Shown in pieces: positions 1-8,481 of a stretch of DNA of 64,000 nt. The first letter of the stretch is position 1. Every line of letters starts with the position of its first letter. Origin of the DNA: Larkinella rosea (GTDB lineage: Bacteria > Bacteroidota > Bacteroidia > Cytophagales > Spirosomataceae); NCBI RefSeq assembly GCF_003858635.1, contig NZ_RQJO01000009.1:248001-312000 (forward strand), in the 5' to 3' direction. The translations under genes were made by a program, and so were the position numbers. The notes under the pieces are model-generated. The model saw nothing but the letters and a program-made list of their open reading frames with translations, was not told the DNA's origin and ran no database searches.

Positions 1-1
1 G

Positions 2-961
2 TCGGCCGACATCAATCAGGGCGTTGAACGTTCGAATCCGGAAGACCAGGGCGCGGGCGATCAGGGCATGATGTTCGGGTACGCAACCAACGAAACGGAC
101 AACTTTATGCCGTTGCCGCTCGATCTGGCCCACAAGATTTTGCAGGAAATGTCGTACATCCGGAACAACGATTCGAGCATCCTGCCGTATCTCCGCCCGG
201 ATGCCAAATCGCAGGTAACGATTGAATACAGCGATGATCACAAGCCCGTACGGATCGATACGATCGTGGTTTCGACGCAGCACGACGATTTTGGCAGCGA
301 CGAAGCGATGCTTGCCCGGATTCGCGAAGATGTGATCAATATTGTCATTCCGCGCGTGAAAGCCGCCCTGAAACCGGAATTACAAGACCTGTTTACGGAT
401 GATATTACGTATTATATCAACCCAACGGGCAAATTTGTCATTGGCGGACCGCACGGGGATACGGGTCTGACGGGCCGTAAAATCATTGTCGATACCTACG
501 GCGGAAAAGGCGCCCACGGTGGGGGGGCATTCTCCGGCAAAGATCCCTCGAAAGTAGATCGATCGGCGGCTTATGCTACCCGGCACATTGCCAAAAACCT
601 GGTAGCGGCCGGTCTTTGCGATCAGATTCTGGTTCAGGTTTCGTACGCCATTGGGGTGGCAAAACCGTGCGGATTGTACGTCAATACGTATAATTCCGCG
701 AAAGTTGACCTGACCGACGGTGAAATTGCGACCAAAATCGAAGAGCTTTTCGATATGCGTCCGTACGCCATCGAGCAACGCCTGAAACTGCGGAATCCGA
801 TTTATTCCGAAACGGCAGCTTACGGCCACATGGGTCGGAAGAATGAAGTCGTTATGAAGACATTTGGAATGAATGGCAACTCGAAAGAAGTAGAAGTTGA
901 GCTGTTTACGTGGGAAAAACTCGATTACGTCGATAAAATAAAAACCGCATTTGGATTATAA
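2..961 (+). CDS. metK: S-adenosylmethionine synthetase, 3' part (5' end outside window)
   Basis: Makes S-adenosylmethionine from methionine and ATP in the cytoplasm. The reading frame is open from base 2, before the first ATG at 68, so the gene is cut by the window edge; about 319 residues are present and roughly 100 N-terminal residues of a normal 410-420 residue MetK are missing. The family signature GAGDQG is encoded at 50-67, just before that ATG, and the glycine-rich loop [15 protein letters not shown] lies near residue 167 of the visible part, followed by the DRSAAY motif. The protein ends with a stop at 959-961, followed by a palindromic repeat and a strong terminator shared with the convergent hpf gene. 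Confidence 0.97.
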   Translation, partial: SADINQGVERSNPEDQGAGDQGMMFGYATNETDNFMPLPLDLAHKILQEMSYIRNNDSSILPYLRPDAKSQVTIEYSDDHKPVRIDTIVVSTQHDDFGSDEAMLARIREDVINIVIPRVKAALKPELQDLFTDDITYYINPTGKFVIGGPHGDTGLTGRKIIVDTYGGKGAHGGGAFSGKDPSKVDRSAAYATRHIAKNLVAAGLCDQILVQVSYAIGVAKPCGLYVNTYNSAKVDLTDGEIATKIEELFDMRPYAIEQRLKLRNPIYSETAAYGHMGRKNEVVMKTFGMNGNSKEVEVELFTWEKLDYVDKIKTAFGL

Positions 962-962
962 C

Positions 963-1018
963 GTACCTACGGACTTTAGTCCGTGTATATAATCTTACGG
1001 ACTAAAGTCCGTGGGTAC
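963..1018. repeat. Palindromic repeat of the ACGGACT family (full copy)
   Basis: Arms at 963-984 and 997-1018 are complementary over 21 of 22 positions, with a 12-nt AT-rich loop. Each arm is itself a small palindrome, ACGGACT-TT-AGTCCGT on the left and ACGGACT-AA-AGTCCGT on the right. It sits between the metK stop and the terminator. A second large copy with a different centre is at 11071-11117, and half copies are at 1478-1490 and 9465-9478. Confidence 0.8.
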
Positions 1019-1023
1019 ATACG

Positions 1024-1055
1024 AAAAAAGCCGCCTTTTTAAGGGCGGCTTTTTT
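1024..1055. terminator. Bidirectional terminator between metK and hpf
   Basis: Perfect stem AAAAAAGCCGCC/GGCGGCTTTTTT around a short A/T loop. It has a T tract on both strands and lies between two convergent genes, so it can stop transcription from either side. Confidence 0.9.
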
Positions 1056-1072
1056 GTTGAAAAACTCAGCAA

Positions 1073-1447
1073 CTAATACTCGATGTCTTCATTTACGACA
1101 TCTGCTTCGACTAAATCCTTTGATTCATTGATCTGCTGGGCAGAAATATTTCGATGTTTATCTTTATGACGCTTCAACTTGTTTTTGAGCATATCGATCA
1201 CCACGTCGGTTGATTCTTCGAACGTAGTGCCCTGCTGGCGGACGAAAATGGAGTCGCCCGGCAAAAACAGTTTTACTTCGACGATTTTCTGTTTGACTTT
1301 ACTGGTATCACTTCCTTCTAACCTCAAATACACCTCACCACTAATAATCTGGTTGTTGAAGGTGTCTAATTTGTCAAGCTTCTTCTGAATGAAGTCCAGC
1401 AACTTTTGGTCTGCCGTAAAATGGACGCAATGAATCTGAATTCTCAT
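1073..1447 (-). CDS. hpf: Ribosome hibernation-promoting factor, HPF/RaiA family
   Basis: A 124-residue protein of the short HPF/YfiA family, which binds the decoding centre of idle 30S subunits in stationary phase. It starts MRIQIHCVHF, and the first half shows the alternating strand/helix pattern of the family, with the basic helix KNKLKRHKDKHR near residues 87-98 and an acidic C-terminal tail. An upstream in-frame GTG at 1456 would add three residues; the ATG at 1447 is preferred because it begins with the family's usual N-terminus. In many Bacteroidota hpf directly follows rpsU and xerC; here those two genes are about 10.5 kb away. Confidence 0.9.
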   Translation of the reverse strand: MRIQIHCVHFTADQKLLDFIQKKLDKLDTFNNQIISGEVYLRLEGSDTSKVKQKIVEVKLFLPGDSIFVRQQGTTFEESTDVVIDMLKNKLKRHKDKHRNISAQQINESKDLVEADVVNEDIEY

Positions 1448-1477
1448 ACGTGTCACATGGTTTTAAGTTAAACAAGG

Positions 1478-1490
1478 AACCCACGGACTA
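1478..1490. repeat. Half copy of the ACGGACT palindrome
   Basis: The 12-mer ACCCACGGACTA matches the left arm of the 11071-11117 copy exactly but has no partner arm. It lies in the hpf upstream region, 30-40 bases before the hpf start. Confidence 0.5.
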
Positions 1491-1698
1491 CCTAAGTTTG
1501 GAAAACCATTTGACAGAGTCAATAGGCTGAAAGAAATGTCCAACTTAGGATATTGTCCCAATTGATGCGAATGCTACCTTACGGCTCATAACCAACACTT
1601 ATCGTACCAATCACAAACCGGGTTGGTGTAAAAATTCTTTTTATTATCTAATTATTGAATCTGAAAAATACGGTTTTATGGCCTCTTTTTCCGGTAAT

Positions 1699-2559
1699 TC
1701 AGGAATTAACAACCTCGCCACCGTTGACGTGCATGACCTGGCCCGTAATGTAGGAAGCGTCTTCGGAAGCCAGAAAAACGTAGGCCGGAGCCACTTCTGC
1801 TGGTTGTCCGACGCGTTCCAAAGGAGTATCTTTCCCAAACTCAGCCACTTCTTTTTCTGTTTTGGTCGATACGATTAAGGGCGTCCAGATGGGGCCGGGC
1901 GCTACGGCGTTGACCCGGATACTGCGCTCCACCAGATGTTGTGATAAGGAACGGGTAAAAGCCGTCACGGCGCCTTTGGTTGAGGCATAATCGATCAATG
2001 CTTTACTGCCCCGGTACGACACGACGGACGTCGTATTGATGATGCAATCGTAAGCGCCCATGTGCGGCAATGCCCGTTTGGTAAGCCGGAAAAGGGCCAG
2101 GATATTAAGCTCGAACGTTTCGATTAACTGCTGGTCGGTAATGTCGGCAAACTCCTTTTGCTCAACGTGATTCGCTGCGTTGTTTACCAGTATATTAAGG
2201 TGTTGGTATTCACTGATTACCTGATCAATTACTTGTCTGATAAAAGACGGATTTCGAAGGTCGCCCGCGATAAGCAGACAGCGCCGTCCTTCGGTTTCAA
2301 TCAGTCTTTTGGTTTTCCGGGCGTCTTCTCCTTCGCGGGGATGATGGACGATCGCCAGATCGGCACCCTCGCGGGCAAAATGGACGGCAACCGCCCGGCC
2401 AATCCCGCTGTCACCACCGGTAATGAGAGCTATTTTATTCTCCAGCTTTCCACTGCCGACATAATCGTTCCGAATGTAAATCGGCTGGGGATGCATTTCG
2501 TATTCCAGACCCGGTTGCTCATCCTGGTGCTGGGGCGGGGTTTCAAGTTCTAAATTCAT
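1699..2559 (-). CDS. SDR family oxidoreductase (tandem copy 1)
   Basis: A 286-residue short-chain dehydrogenase with an N-terminal extension of about 40 residues, the type seen in general-stress SDRs related to YghA and GsiB. Motifs: nucleotide-binding TGGDSGIG at 47-54, NNAA at 126-129, active-site TTS near 176 and YxxxK at Y191/K195. The C-terminus carries the usual TGQVMHVNGG. It lies 18 bases downstream of a second, clearly homologous SDR gene, so the two form a tandem duplication probably in one transcript. The substrate cannot be told from sequence; an aldehyde or ketone reductase role is likely. Confidence 0.92.
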   Translation of the reverse strand: MNLELETPPQHQDEQPGLEYEMHPQPIYIRNDYVGSGKLENKIALITGGDSGIGRAVAVHFAREGADLAIVHHPREGEDARKTKRLIETEGRRCLLIAGDLRNPSFIRQVIDQVISEYQHLNILVNNAANHVEQKEFADITDQQLIETFELNILALFRLTKRALPHMGAYDCIINTTSVVSYRGSKALIDYASTKGAVTAFTRSLSQHLVERSIRVNAVAPGPIWTPLIVSTKTEKEVAEFGKDTPLERVGQPAEVAPAYVFLASEDASYITGQVMHVNGGEVVNS

Positions 2560-2577
2560 GGTTGTAAAGAAGTTGAA

Positions 2578-3432
2578 TCAGGCGTTGACAATCGTGCCGC
2601 CGTTGGGGTGGATGGTCTGACCGGTCACATAACTGGAGTCGTCGGACGCCAGATAAACATACGCCGGAGCCACTTCGCTGGGCTGTCCGGGGCGTTTCAT
2701 CGGCACATCTTTGCCGAATTGCGCCACTTCCTTCGCCGGAACCGAAGCCGGATTCAGGGGTGTCCAGATGGGGCCAGGGGCCACGCCGTTTACCCGGATT
2801 TTCTTCTCGGCCAAATTCGACGACAGCGCCCGCGTAAAACTCATGATGGCACCTTTCGTCGCGGAATATTCCGGCAAATCGGCCTTGCCCTGAAAAGCCG
2901 TGACCGAAGTGGTGTTGATGATACTATCGCCCTCATGCAGGTGTTTTACGGCCGCCCGCGTCACCCGAAAAAACGAGTAAATGTTGATTTCAAACGTATT
3001 GACCAGGTCATCGTCGGTCATCTCTTCAAACTTCTTGTGCATCAGTTGAAGTGCCGCGTTATTCACCAGAATGTTCAGTTTACCAAACCGCCGGATGGTG
3101 TCTTCCACAATCTGTTCGCAGTAAGCCGGATCGCGCAAATCGCCGGGTAAAAGCAGACATTGACGTCCTTCGGCTTTCACTAACTCACTGGTTTTCTGCG
3201 CATCACCTTCTTCCCGCGAGGTGTAGGAAATCGCTACATCAGCGCCTTCACGGGCAAAATGAACGGCAACGGCCCGGCCAATGCCGCTGTCTCCGCCCGT
3301 AATCAACGCTACTTTTTCCTTTAATTTCCCGGAGCCCACATAGGTGTACCGAATCACTTTCGGTTGCGGATCCAGCTCGCTTTCCAGTCCCGGCTGTATA
3401 TCCTGATGCTGGGGCGGAATTTTCGTTTCCAT
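2578..3432 (-). CDS. SDR family oxidoreductase (tandem copy 2)
   Basis: A 284-residue homologue of the neighbouring SDR, with the same PPQHQ-containing leader, TGGDSGIG at 45-52, NNAA near 125 and YxxxK at Y189/K193. It ends TGQTIHPNGGTIVNA. It is the upstream gene of the pair. The 230 bases before it hold a heptad-type inverted repeat and the terminator of the ebo operon, so the SDR pair should have its own promoter. Both copies look intact. Confidence 0.92.
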   Translation of the reverse strand: METKIPPQHQDIQPGLESELDPQPKVIRYTYVGSGKLKEKVALITGGDSGIGRAVAVHFAREGADVAISYTSREEGDAQKTSELVKAEGRQCLLLPGDLRDPAYCEQIVEDTIRRFGKLNILVNNAALQLMHKKFEEMTDDDLVNTFEINIYSFFRVTRAAVKHLHEGDSIINTTSVTAFQGKADLPEYSATKGAIMSFTRALSSNLAEKKIRVNGVAPGPIWTPLNPASVPAKEVAQFGKDVPMKRPGQPSEVAPAYVYLASDDSSYVTGQTIHPNGGTIVNA

Positions 3433-3465
3433 ACCGTTCCTTTTGTCGTTGAGTAAATCAGAAAG

Positions 3466-3551
3466 CTGATTAGATAAAAGAGGTTAGACAAGAGAATAAA
3501 GACCATCTAATTCGCAGAATCTAGCCTCTCACCTCTTTTATCACTTGTCTA
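3466..3551. repeat. Heptad-word inverted repeat (SDR/eboF gap)
   Basis: The left side reads as 7-mers ending in AGA: GATTAGA, TAAAAGA, GGTTAGA, CAAGAGA, ATAAAGA. The reverse complement of the right side reads AACTAGA, CAAGTGA, TAAAAGA, GGTGAGA, GGCTAGA. The longest exact pairing is GATAAAAGAGGT (3473-3484) with its complement at 3531-3542, and TAGACAAG (3485-3492) with 3544-3551. The order of words differs between arms. Confidence 0.65.
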
Positions 3552-3609
3552 GTTAATAAACCCGTTCGTTTGTTGATTGATCGGATTCTATTATTTAACG
3601 GGCCAATAA

Positions 3610-3641
3610 AAAAGCCCAACGTTCGCAAACACCGGGCTTTT
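3610..3641 (-). terminator. Terminator of the ebo operon
   Basis: Stem AAAAGCCC/GGGCTTTT (3610-3617 with 3634-3641). Read on the minus strand it is followed by a T run, and it lies 23 bases after the eboF stop codon. Confidence 0.85.
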
Positions 3642-3663
3642 CGAAGCAATAAGGTATTAATTA

Positions 3664-5055
3664 TCAGGTGGTTTTCTGCGGGATTTCGGCGGTCAGCGAT
3701 TCCCAGATTTTTTCGTAAACATCCACCGCTTTGAGCGGTTTTTGTCCCAGCCCTTTCCGCGACGATACAAAAACCGGGTGATAGGCGGTTGGTGTCCCCA
3801 CGCGGCCGTGTGATCCCTTGATCAAGGTTGCATCGAGCGGAATGACGTTCATCAGGTAACGGAAGCCCAGTTTTTTCCGGATCAGTTTGTAACCAGCTTT
3901 CAGCTTGATCATCGGATTGGCCGGATCCATAAACATTTCGACCGGATCGTAACCCGGTTTGCGGTGAATATCGACCAGTCGGGCATAATCCGGGGCTTTG
4001 GTGTCGTCGAGCCAGTAATAATAGGTAAACCAGCTTTCGGCATCGGCCATGACGACCAGATCGCCCGCCCGTTCGTGATCGATGTGGTATTTTTCCTTCC
4101 CGGCTTCGTCCAGAATCAGCTCGACGCCCGGCGTTTTCTCCAGAATCGAGCGCACCTGCGCGGCACAACTCGGATCGTTGATGTAAATGTGGGCAACCTG
4201 ATGATCGGCCACGGCAAACGCCCGCGACGCGCCCGCGTCCAGTAATTCCAGCCCCTGTTCGACCCGTACGTTGATCAGCCCGGCGTCGCGGAATAACCGG
4301 TTTAAATGAATCGGTTTGCTGACGTTCGTAATTCCGTATTCCGACAGAATGATAATTTCCGCGTTTTGCCGTTCGTAATGCTGAATCAGGTCGCGCAAAA
4401 CGGCATCGATCTCGTTCAGTTCTTTCGAAATTTTACTAAAATCAACCCCGAACTTTTGCAGGCAATAATCCAGATGCGGCAGATAAATCAACGTCAATGT
4501 CGGGTTGTGCCAGCGGTCGACGAGCAGCGACGCATCGGCTATCCAACGGGTCGATTTGATGTTGGCGTTGGGTCCCCAGAAACTGAACAGCGGAAACGTA
4601 CCGAGCGCTTCCTGAAGCCGGTCGCGGAGGTCGGAGGGGTGGCTGTAGCAGTCGGGTGCTTTGACGCCGTCGGCGTGGTATTGCGGTCGTGGTGTTACCG
4701 AAAAGTCGGCGGAGGAATACATATTGTACCACCAGAACATTTTGGAAACCGTAAAGGACGGATCGAGTTGCCGGGCGCGTTCCCAGATTTTTTCGCCACC
4801 GACCAGCTTGTTCGATTGCTTCCAGAATTTGACTTCGCATTCGGTCCGGTCATACCAGCCATTGCCGACAATCCCGGTTTCGGTCGGCCATTTCCCCGTG
4901 ACGTACGTCGATTGAACCGAAGTCGTAACCGCCGGTAACATCGGTTCGATAGAAGAAAGTTGTTTGTCAGACACCCACTGCTTCAGAAAGGGCGTATGCT
5001 CACCAATCAGCGAAGATGATAAGCCCACAACGTCGATTACTACGGTTTTTTTCAT
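3664..5055 (-). CDS. eboF: EboF: alkaline phosphatase/nucleotide pyrophosphatase superfamily protein
   Basis: A 463-residue cytoplasmic-looking protein of the type I phosphodiesterase/nucleotide pyrophosphatase fold. Likely metal ligand D8 (VIDVVGL), nucleophile region PAVTTSVQSTYVTG at 41-54, LPHLDY in the middle, and KGSHG towards the C-terminus. The usual SDHGM metal motif appears as SEYGI, so catalysis may differ from standard NPP enzymes. It is the last gene of eboB-C-D-E-F and overlaps eboE by 4 bases (ATGA), a sign of translational coupling. The ebo cluster is known from cyanobacteria, eustigmatophyte plastids and scattered bacteria; its product is undefined, though in a cyanobacterium it is needed to move a scytonemin precursor to the periplasm. 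Confidence 0.85.
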   Translation of the reverse strand: MKKTVVIDVVGLSSSLIGEHTPFLKQWVSDKQLSSIEPMLPAVTTSVQSTYVTGKWPTETGIVGNGWYDRTECEVKFWKQSNKLVGGEKIWERARQLDPSFTVSKMFWWYNMYSSADFSVTPRPQYHADGVKAPDCYSHPSDLRDRLQEALGTFPLFSFWGPNANIKSTRWIADASLLVDRWHNPTLTLIYLPHLDYCLQKFGVDFSKISKELNEIDAVLRDLIQHYERQNAEIIILSEYGITNVSKPIHLNRLFRDAGLINVRVEQGLELLDAGASRAFAVADHQVAHIYINDPSCAAQVRSILEKTPGVELILDEAGKEKYHIDHERAGDLVVMADAESWFTYYYWLDDTKAPDYARLVDIHRKPGYDPVEMFMDPANPMIKLKAGYKLIRKKLGFRYLMNVIPLDATLIKGSHGRVGTPTAYHPVFVSSRKGLGQKPLKAVDVYEKIWESLTAEIPQKTT

Positions 5056-6272
5056 TTTTTGATTTCATTCATCACCCATTCCATTTCCCGGATAATCGAA
5101 TCATTCAGGCGGTGTCGGAGATCTTCGGGCAGCACTTCCCAGGTGTAGGTTTCCACTTCCATCTGGGTTGTAAATGGGGTTTGTTTCTGTAAACGAATCA
5201 CTTCCGAAATATCATCCTGGGTCGATTGCAGCAGTCCGTAATCGGCTACAAACAGCGGAACGTGAAAGTGCGACCGCCACTCGACGTGGTTTTTGTTGAA
5301 AGCCTGTAATGCTTCGGGCAGGTCCGGAAACCGGAGCAGTTCACCCGCCGAATCCCGCGCTACCACCTGATGCAGATAGGTCGGTTCGTTGAACTGCCGG
5401 AATTGATCCAAAACCGCTTCCCGGCTGTTGCGTTCCAGCGGAAAAGTTGCCTTCAATGCCGCGCTGATCTGGATCTTGCCCACTTTCAGGTCGTTGTCGT
5501 TCAGCTTTTTCAGCACTTCCCCCGGGCGTTCGTACCCCACCGCAAAATGGCAAACGTCGTAACAAAGTTGAACGTGTTCGCGCAAAGCCGCTTCGCATTC
5601 GCCCGCCGACAAGCCGAACTCGTCGTTCAGTCGTTCAATCCCAATCGGTAACAGATACAGGTTAAACCATTCGATGAATTCGTCCGCGGTTTCCAGCAAT
5701 CCGTCGGGTTCGGGCTCGAGATCGAGGTGCAGACTGACGCCGTCCTGTTGTTTGATCCGGACCAGTTCTTCCACCACGGTCATCAGCCGCTGCGTCGTCA
5801 CTTCAAAAACCCGGTCGCGTTCCCCCGGTTTTTCCCACTGGAACCAGTGACGGTAGGAGAGAGGAGAGGTTGAAATACCGCCTTCGGTAAGTCCACCCGC
5901 AGGTAGCAGAGCCGCCAGCAACTGGAAAAGCCGGATGGTGTAATCGACGCGTTCGGGCGTTTGCCAGTCGGGCGTGTGAACCTGATCCTTCACACGGGTC
6001 CGGTGAAAACCGCCGTACGGAAAACCGTTCATCGTGAAGACGTAGCAGTCGTTTTCGGCCAGCCAGTCCTGAAACTCTTTCAGACGCTCCGGCTGGTTGA
6101 TTTCCTCACTGGCGATGTTCGACAATCGCAGTCCGATTCCAAACGGCGCATCGGGCGAAAGCCGTTGTTTAATAGTTGGAATGGCTTGTTGAAGGGCACT
6201 GAAATGCTCCGTCCAATGTTCACCGGCATGAATGTTCGTGCAGTAACCGAGGTGTCCCAGCGGGGTTTTCAT
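5052..6272 (-). CDS. eboE: EboE: TIM-barrel (xylose isomerase-like) metabolite protein
   Basis: A 406-residue protein of the sugar phosphate isomerase/epimerase TIM-barrel type found in ebo clusters. It begins LGHLGYCTNIHAGE, a start typical of EboE. Candidate metal-binding residues lie in HLDLEPEPDG and in CYDVCHFAVGYE. No signal peptide or membrane segment is visible. It overlaps the neighbours on both sides by 4 bases, so eboD, eboE and eboF are tightly coupled. The reaction is unknown; the fold suggests sugar or polyol isomerisation. Confidence 0.87.
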   Translation of the reverse strand: MKTPLGHLGYCTNIHAGEHWTEHFSALQQAIPTIKQRLSPDAPFGIGLRLSNIASEEINQPERLKEFQDWLAENDCYVFTMNGFPYGGFHRTRVKDQVHTPDWQTPERVDYTIRLFQLLAALLPAGGLTEGGISTSPLSYRHWFQWEKPGERDRVFEVTTQRLMTVVEELVRIKQQDGVSLHLDLEPEPDGLLETADEFIEWFNLYLLPIGIERLNDEFGLSAGECEAALREHVQLCYDVCHFAVGYERPGEVLKKLNDNDLKVGKIQISAALKATFPLERNSREAVLDQFRQFNEPTYLHQVVARDSAGELLRFPDLPEALQAFNKNHVEWRSHFHVPLFVADYGLLQSTQDDISEVIRLQKQTPFTTQMEVETYTWEVLPEDLRHRLNDSIIREMEWVMNEIKK

Positions 6273-7417
6273 GCGGGCTGTATTTCGTCTTCTTTTAAGA
6301 TACCAATCACTTCGCGAATCAGTTCCTGATCCATTTCGTGTACTTCCACGCCTTTCCCAATCGCTTTCAGTAACATGATGGTCAGTTGGCCGCCGAGGTG
6401 TTCGCGGAATTCATCCAGTCCTTTCAGAACGCCGTCGCCGTCCAGCGCCGGATGAAAGAGGGGAAAACCGAGCGTCCGTTCCAGGTTCAGAATGCGGTTG
6501 GCGTCGCTTTTGCTCAACCAACCCAGGCGCTGCGAGTATAGACTGTCAAGGGCAATGCCAATGGCCACCGCTTCGCCGTGACGGACTTCAAAATCAGTGA
6601 GTTGTTCGAGTTTATGGGCGCTCCAGTGCCCAAAATCCAGCGGTCGCGACGAGCCCATTTCGAACGGATCACCGCTGGCAATGTGGTCGAGGTGGAGTTC
6701 GGCGCAGCGGTGAATAAGCTGTTGCATCGTGCCCAGATCGCGGGCGGCCAGTTTTTCAGCATTAGCTTCCAGCCACTCGAAGAACGGTTCGTCCTTGATC
6801 AGAGCCACTTTGATGGCTTCGGAAATGCCCGCCCGCCAGTCGCGGTCATCGAGGGTTTTCAAAAACTCCGCGTCGTTGAAAACCGCTACGGGGGGGGCGA
6901 ATGAACCGAGGAAATTTTTCTTCCCTTTGTAATTAACGCCGTTTTTTACGCCGATTCCCGAATCATTTTGTGACAAAACCGTCGTCGGAATCCGGATGTG
7001 GCGAATGCCCCGATGGGAGACGGCGGCAACAAAACCGACCAGATCCAGCACGGAACCGCCACCGATGGCAATGACGTAGGAATGCCGGTCGATGCCGTAC
7101 CGATCCACGGCGTCGATGAGTTGATCGACCAGCGCCGGATCGTTTTTAGACCCTTCGCCCCCCGGAATAACGATCAGATCCGGAATCAGATCGACCATCG
7201 AAATACCGGCAAAATACGCTTTAATTTGGTGCAGTAAATCCGGATGACTGTTGGTAACACCTTCATCCAGAACGAATAAAAGCTTTTTGCGAAATCCTTC
7301 CGAATGCCGTTTTTTCAAAAACTCAAGCAACGTTGGATTGGTACTTTCGAACAGACGATCAGAAAAGAAAACGTCGTAGGTGAACTGAACGCTAAAGGAT
7401 TGGTGAAGGGTATTCAT
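6269..7417 (-). CDS. eboD: EboD: 3-dehydroquinate synthase-like sugar phosphate cyclase
   Basis: A 382-residue protein of the AroB/sugar phosphate cyclase superfamily. NAD-binding motifs GGEGSKN (86-92) and GGGSVLDL (119-126) are present. Zinc ligands E200 (GISEAIK), H264 (DFGHWSAH) and H280 (RHGEAVAIG) are all conserved, so it should be catalytically competent on a ketose phosphate. The DFGHWSAHKLE variant and the cluster context separate it from housekeeping AroB, making it the EboD paralogue. A possible own -10-like element lies 27 bases upstream, in the gap after eboC. Confidence 0.9.
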   Translation of the reverse strand: MNTLHQSFSVQFTYDVFFSDRLFESTNPTLLEFLKKRHSEGFRKKLLFVLDEGVTNSHPDLLHQIKAYFAGISMVDLIPDLIVIPGGEGSKNDPALVDQLIDAVDRYGIDRHSYVIAIGGGSVLDLVGFVAAVSHRGIRHIRIPTTVLSQNDSGIGVKNGVNYKGKKNFLGSFAPPVAVFNDAEFLKTLDDRDWRAGISEAIKVALIKDEPFFEWLEANAEKLAARDLGTMQQLIHRCAELHLDHIASGDPFEMGSSRPLDFGHWSAHKLEQLTDFEVRHGEAVAIGIALDSLYSQRLGWLSKSDANRILNLERTLGFPLFHPALDGDGVLKGLDEFREHLGGQLTIMLLKAIGKGVEVHEMDQELIREVIGILKEDEIQPA

Positions 7418-7443
7418 TCCCGAAATAACGATTAAATAGAATG

Positions 7444-7451
7444 CAAAGGTA
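7444..7451 (-). promoter_or_regulatory. Candidate -7 element for eboD
   Basis: TACCTTTG on the minus strand matches the Bacteroidota TAnnTTTG -7 box exactly and lies 27 bases before the eboD ATG. No TTG is present at the expected upstream distance, so this is a candidate internal promoter only. Confidence 0.4.
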
Positions 7452-7511
7452 CTTAAAAAACAAAACTGACGGTTTGTCTTTTAAAACAACGTATTAACCG
7501 GATGGGTTCGG

Positions 7512-8387
7512 TTATGTTACGGCAAATACTTTCGCCAGCAGTCGCGACAGGGGCAGCAGACAGACCACCAGCATCGCTAGTGGAAACGAAGCAAAAGCTG
7601 CCACCCAGGCTGCATTCATCACAATTAACGACAATACGCCCGATTTGACGGCCATGCCGATGTGGCGCCCGGTCGGTTCGCGGATAGCCTGCCAGAGGGG
7701 TGGAAAGATGAAATATCCGAAGAGTAACAGGAAAGGAACAGCGGTTCCGAGCTGATGTTGTTGTTGGGCAATTGCACCAATGCATCCGATGACCAGGCCG
7801 TAGAGCAAACCGGCCACCCGCAAAACCATCGGATTTCCACCGTGCACTTCGCCCCGGCTGATCATCGTGATAGCGGCAATGTAGACGATCGGAATGACGC
7901 CCAGCGACGCCCACAGCGGCACCTGGTCGGGCAGAACGCTGATGCCCATGACCAGATTCAGGCCCCGGCAAAGGCCCATGTTCACCGGACCCAGAATGGC
8001 ATTGTGTTTCCCGAACTTGTCGTACACCAGCGACGCTACGCTGATCGCAATGGCCAGCATACCCGCCGTCGGATTGACCATAAAGGCTGCGGCAATACCA
8101 ATAGCTAATAAAAAACCGCCCAGCACAGCTGCCTGCGTCAAACTCACCTGCCCGCTCGGAATGGGTCGCTCCGGCCGCTCGACGGCATCAAGTTCAGCGT
8201 CGAAAACATCGTTAAACACTACCCCACCGCCATACAATCCAACCGTCGACAGGCACAGCCAGCCCACTGGTGCCGGTGCGGCATCGGGAATGACGTAATA
8301 CCCGGCAATGGCCATTCCGGCCATGACATCGGCAACGGACGTGATGAGGTTGGCAGGGCGGGTTAGGCGGAGGAGGGGAAGGAGCAT
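7512..8387 (-). CDS. eboC: EboC: UbiA-family prenyltransferase
   Basis: A 291-residue integral membrane protein of the UbiA prenyltransferase superfamily with several hydrophobic segments. The first aspartate-rich motif is NDVFDAELDAVERPERPI, typical of the family; a second region follows at YDKFGKHN. It would attach a prenyl or similar lipid chain to an unknown acceptor in the inner membrane. The reading frame runs upstream to 8459, but that part encodes only FIVHCSL repeats, a translation of the (AATGAAC)n repeat; the ATG at 8387 (MLLPLLRLTRPANL) is the real start. Confidence 0.9.
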   Translation of the reverse strand: MLLPLLRLTRPANLITSVADVMAGMAIAGYYVIPDAAPAPVGWLCLSTVGLYGGGVVFNDVFDAELDAVERPERPIPSGQVSLTQAAVLGGFLLAIGIAAAFMVNPTAGMLAIAISVASLVYDKFGKHNAILGPVNMGLCRGLNLVMGISVLPDQVPLWASLGVIPIVYIAAITMISRGEVHGGNPMVLRVAGLLYGLVIGCIGAIAQQQHQLGTAVPFLLLFGYFIFPPLWQAIREPTGRHIGMAVKSGVLSLIVMNAAWVAAFASFPLAMLVVCLLPLSRLLAKVFAVT

Positions 8388-8390
8388 TGA

Positions 8391-8481
8391 AATGAACAAT
8401 GAACAATGAACAATGAACAATGAACAATGAACAATGAACAGAAGCGGCAGCCAATTCATTGTTCATTCTTCATTGTTCATT
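8391..8481. repeat. Heptad inverted repeat with seven AATGAAC copies (eboB/eboC gap)
   Basis: Seven perfect tandem copies of AATGAAC at 8391-8439, a GC-richer centre at 8440-8453, then a right arm at 8454-8481 that is the reverse complement of the same words with one changed unit. It is the cleanest example of the heptad hairpins and fills the gap between two co-directional operon genes. The tandem part could vary in copy number by slippage. Confidence 0.9.

Noticed and set aside
963-1018. Insertion sequence end or transposon remnant
   Set aside because: No transposase fragment or target duplication is visible; the element is a simple palindrome.
1448-1456. GTG start of hpf
   Set aside because: Adds three residues not found in the family; the ATG at 1447 is a better fit.
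3521-4168. 215-residue minus-strand ORF
   Set aside because: Shadow frame of eboF, Arg/Ser/Gly-rich, and runs through the ebo terminator.
7453-7971. 172-residue minus-strand ORF
   Set aside because: Overlaps eboC in another frame; composition rich in Arg/His/Ser/Cys typical of a shadow frame.
8388-8459. N-terminal extension of eboC
   Set aside because: It translates the AATGAAC repeat (FIVHCSL); the conserved UbiA start is at 8387.
8391-8481. CRISPR-like array
   Set aside because: Units are only 7 nt, directly tandem without spacers, and no cas gene is present; it is a heptad hairpin.
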